From assembly GCA_003154195.1 (NCBI GenBank), contig PMCS01000004.1:1-38191 (forward strand): a stretch of 38,191 nt of DNA, in the 5' to 3' direction. Position numbers and translations under genes: made by a program. The notes under the pieces are model-generated. The model saw only the letters and a list, made by a program, of their open reading frames with translations. It made no database searches and had not been told where the DNA came from. Origin of the DNA: Candidatus Omnitrophota bacterium (lineage in GTDB: Bacteria; Omnitrophota; Gorgyraeia; Duberdicusellales; 4484-171). Within the stretch, counting starts at the first letter, position 1; the number at the start of each line of letters is the position of its first letter. This document shows, piece by piece, positions 36,152 through 38,191 of this stretch.

Positions 36152-36991
36152 TTACTTTCCAATCACGGGGATGGCGAATTTTTTAGCCAGGGAAAGAAAA
36201 CGCTCTTTTTCCAGAATAATAACCTTTCCTTTTTCCAGAACCAGAGCGCCGGCTTTGATTTTTTTGAGGAGTTTTAGCGTGGATAATCCTACCACGGGGA
36301 CATCGAACCGTAAATCCTGAGTGCGTTTGCAGAATTTTAAAATCACGCAGCCGGCGCCGCCGAGAGAGTAAGCGCGTTTTATTGCCCGGTCGGTACCTTC
36401 GAACGATTCGAGAGAAACCACCGCCCCCTGCTTAACGGCGATAGTCTGTCCGACATCAAGCTCCACGTAACGGCCGGCGATAGCTACGCCGAAATCAATA
36501 TCCCGCGCCAAATCGACGGATAAAAACAGGCCGTCCATGACGCCTTCACCGGCCAGTTGATCTTTTAAATAAAGCGTAGAATCCAGAAATATTACTCCCT
36601 GATTTTGCAGATAACCGATGAGGGCGGTAAAAATCGTGTGGGGCCGGAAATCCGATATGCCGGCGGCAAGCGCGCGAAAGTCATCATCCCAAAGCTTCTT
36701 GCGAAAAATACGCACGGGGCTGACCTGGCCGGCCATAACCCATTCCAGGATACCATCTTTCTTTATCGCCGCGGTCAATTCACCCAACCGGCCGGGATTC
36801 ACCCAATAAACTTTATCGGCATATCGCGATATCGACACGCTGGTCTCACCCCGAAAAGCTACCGCCGCGATAAAAGAATTTTTATTTTTTTCTTTAATGC
36901 TTTTGATAAGAAGCAGAGGAAGAAGGCGGTTGCCGGCGATAACGCCGAGACGCAGATTATTAATCTTGGGAGGATTGTTGTTGTTATCCAT
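36152..36991 (-). CDS. lpxI: UDP-2,3-diacylglucosamine diphosphatase LpxI (DUF1009)
   Basis: LGVIAGNRLLPLLL, MAGQVSPVRIF, IAVKQGAVVSLESFEGTDRAIKRA. Confidence 0.93.
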   Translation of the reverse strand: MDNNNNPPKINNLRLGVIAGNRLLPLLLIKSIKEKNKNSFIAAVAFRGETSVSISRYADKVYWVNPGRLGELTAAIKKDGILEWVMAGQVSPVRIFRKKLWDDDFRALAAGISDFRPHTIFTALIGYLQNQGVIFLDSTLYLKDQLAGEGVMDGLFLSVDLARDIDFGVAIAGRYVELDVGQTIAVKQGAVVSLESFEGTDRAIKRAYSLGGAGCVILKFCKRTQDLRFDVPVVGLSTLKLLKKIKAGALVLEKGKVIILEKERFLSLAKKFAIPVIGK

Positions 36992-36994
36992 TAA

Positions 36995-37142
36995 TTAAGG
37001 GAATTGGGGTATCAGGGAATCGGGATCTGGAAATTGGGATATCGGGTATTTGGTTATAGGTCATAACCTCGTCGGCCTTTTCCCTAACCTCCCAATTTCC
37101 TAATCCCCAAATCCTGATATCCTAATCCCCTGCTATCCTATA
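36995..37142. repeat. Family C palindromic repeat filling the lpxA-lpxI gap (C4)
   Basis: gggaattggggtatcagggaatcgggatctggaaattgggatatcgggtatttgg ... cccaatttcctaatccccaaatcctgatatcctaatcccc. Confidence 0.9.
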
Positions 37143-37144
37143 AA

Positions 37145-37951
37145 TTACCGGCCGATTCCACGTTTCGACGAAGAAATAAAATCAAGAAGAATGTCAACTT
37201 CTTTTACAGCGGGATATTCGTTTTTGATAATCTCTTTAGCTTTATCAAAAGTATGATTTTCAAAAAAAAGCGTCTTAAAAACCTTTTTCAACGCTTGAAT
37301 CGTCGCGGCGGAAAACCCAGCCCGTTTTAAACCGACACTATTAAGGCCGCAGACAATCGCGGGATGGCCGTCGCACATCGAATAGGGCGGCGCGTCCTGA
37401 ACAACCTTGGAGCAACCGCCGACAATCGAATAATCACCCAGCCGGCAAAATTGATGCACGGCAGTCAACCCGCCAATCACTACTTTATTGCCTACTTCGA
37501 CACTACCGGCTAACGTCGCGTTATTAGCAAAAATATTATTATCGCCGACCAGGCAATCGTGGGCGATATGCGAATAGGCCATAAAAAGGTTGCCCCGGCC
37601 GACGATAGTTTTAGAATCGGGCCGGGTGCCGCGGTTCATCGTAACAAATTCGCGGATGATGTTATTGTCGCCGATTACCAAGAAACTGCGGCTGCCGTCG
37701 AACTTTAAATCCTGTGATATATTGCCGACCATCGCGTAAGGGAAAATATGGCAATTTTTTCCTACTTCAGTATATTCTAAAACATGGGCAAACGAATCAA
37801 TGAAAGTCCCGTCGCCGATCCGGACGTTATCGCCGATTACCGCGTAGGGGCCGATTGTAACATTTTTGCCGATAACAGCTTTGCGGCTTACCATCGCCCG
37901 GCGGTCGATTTTTTTTGCCTGTTTTTTGCTTTTTTGACTCTGCTTTTTCAT
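37145..37951 (-). CDS. lpxA: UDP-N-acetylglucosamine O-acyltransferase LpxA
   Basis: Hexapeptide repeats; FVTMNRGT, FMAYSHIAHDCLVGDNN, VHQFCRLGDYSIVGGCSKVVQDAPPY, LKRAGFSAATIQALKKVFKTLF. Confidence 0.95.
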   Translation of the reverse strand: MKKQSQKSKKQAKKIDRRAMVSRKAVIGKNVTIGPYAVIGDNVRIGDGTFIDSFAHVLEYTEVGKNCHIFPYAMVGNISQDLKFDGSRSFLVIGDNNIIREFVTMNRGTRPDSKTIVGRGNLFMAYSHIAHDCLVGDNNIFANNATLAGSVEVGNKVVIGGLTAVHQFCRLGDYSIVGGCSKVVQDAPPYSMCDGHPAIVCGLNSVGLKRAGFSAATIQALKKVFKTLFFENHTFDKAKEIIKNEYPAVKEVDILLDFISSSKRGIGR

Positions 37952-38004
37952 TTTTTTATCTGCCTATAAATTCTGAAAAATGGTTAAGATAAATTCATAA
38001 TAAA

Positions 38005-38062
38005 ACCCAAAACTTCACCACCAAGGCACTAAGAAACGATTCAAAACCGTAAAGCTTTATCA
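38005..38062. repeat. Family D left arm, apparently interrupted (D7)
   Basis: aaaacccaaaacttcaccaccaaggcactaagaaac with no matching right arm before the transposase. Confidence 0.75.
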
Positions 38063-38131
38063 CTAAGATGGTATGTTAATGTGTCAATCTTCTCCTAAGG
38101 GGATATAATTATATCCAAAGGGAGGTGTCAC

Positions 38132-38191
38132 ATGATACATACCTACAGGCCCAGTGATTACGATATTTTTATCGGTATCGATACCGATAAA
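38132..38191 (+). mobile_element. IS110-family-like transposase, first 20 codons (truncated by window end)
   Basis: MIHTYRPSDYDIFIGIDTDK resembles the DEDD N-terminus FxGIDxxK; SD gggaggtg upstream. Confidence 0.6.

Noticed and set aside
1-38191. tRNA or rRNA genes
   Set aside because: No cloverleaf-like or rRNA-like sequence recognised by eye; a tRNAscan-SE run would be decisive

Overview
This 38 kb window looks like chromosomal DNA from a diderm bacterium with LPS. Omnitrophota or a similar candidate phylum is only a guess. It carries Kdo synthesis (kdsA, kdsB, kdsC, kdsD), a putative single-chain LptC-LptA protein next to lptB, a heptose kinase, lpxI and lpxA. It also carries clpP, a trigger factor lacking the PPIase region, malQ, an M42 peptidase, hemW, a tandem ThyX-like protein, a TPR-SpoIID protein, two receiver-only response regulators, a membrane polyferredoxin fusion with a DUF362 protein, and a plus-strand block with three radical SAM genes. 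The right edge cuts into the first 20 codons of an IS110-like transposase. The most striking feature is the intergenic DNA. Nearly every gap over 100 bp holds an imperfect palindromic element from one of at least five families. The arms of each family are built from degenerate tandem oligomers with a family-specific period: about 6 nt in family A (GGTTAG/GGTAAG), 7 nt in B (CATTNNN), 8 nt in C (GGGNATTG), about 8-9 nt in D (CCAAGGCA) and 10 nt in E (NNNATCCGTG). Two compound elements (B nested in D) occur at distant loci, and perfect 18-bp and 24-bp dyads abut or overlap stop codons. All periods and alignments were counted by hand from the sequence. No database search was possible.
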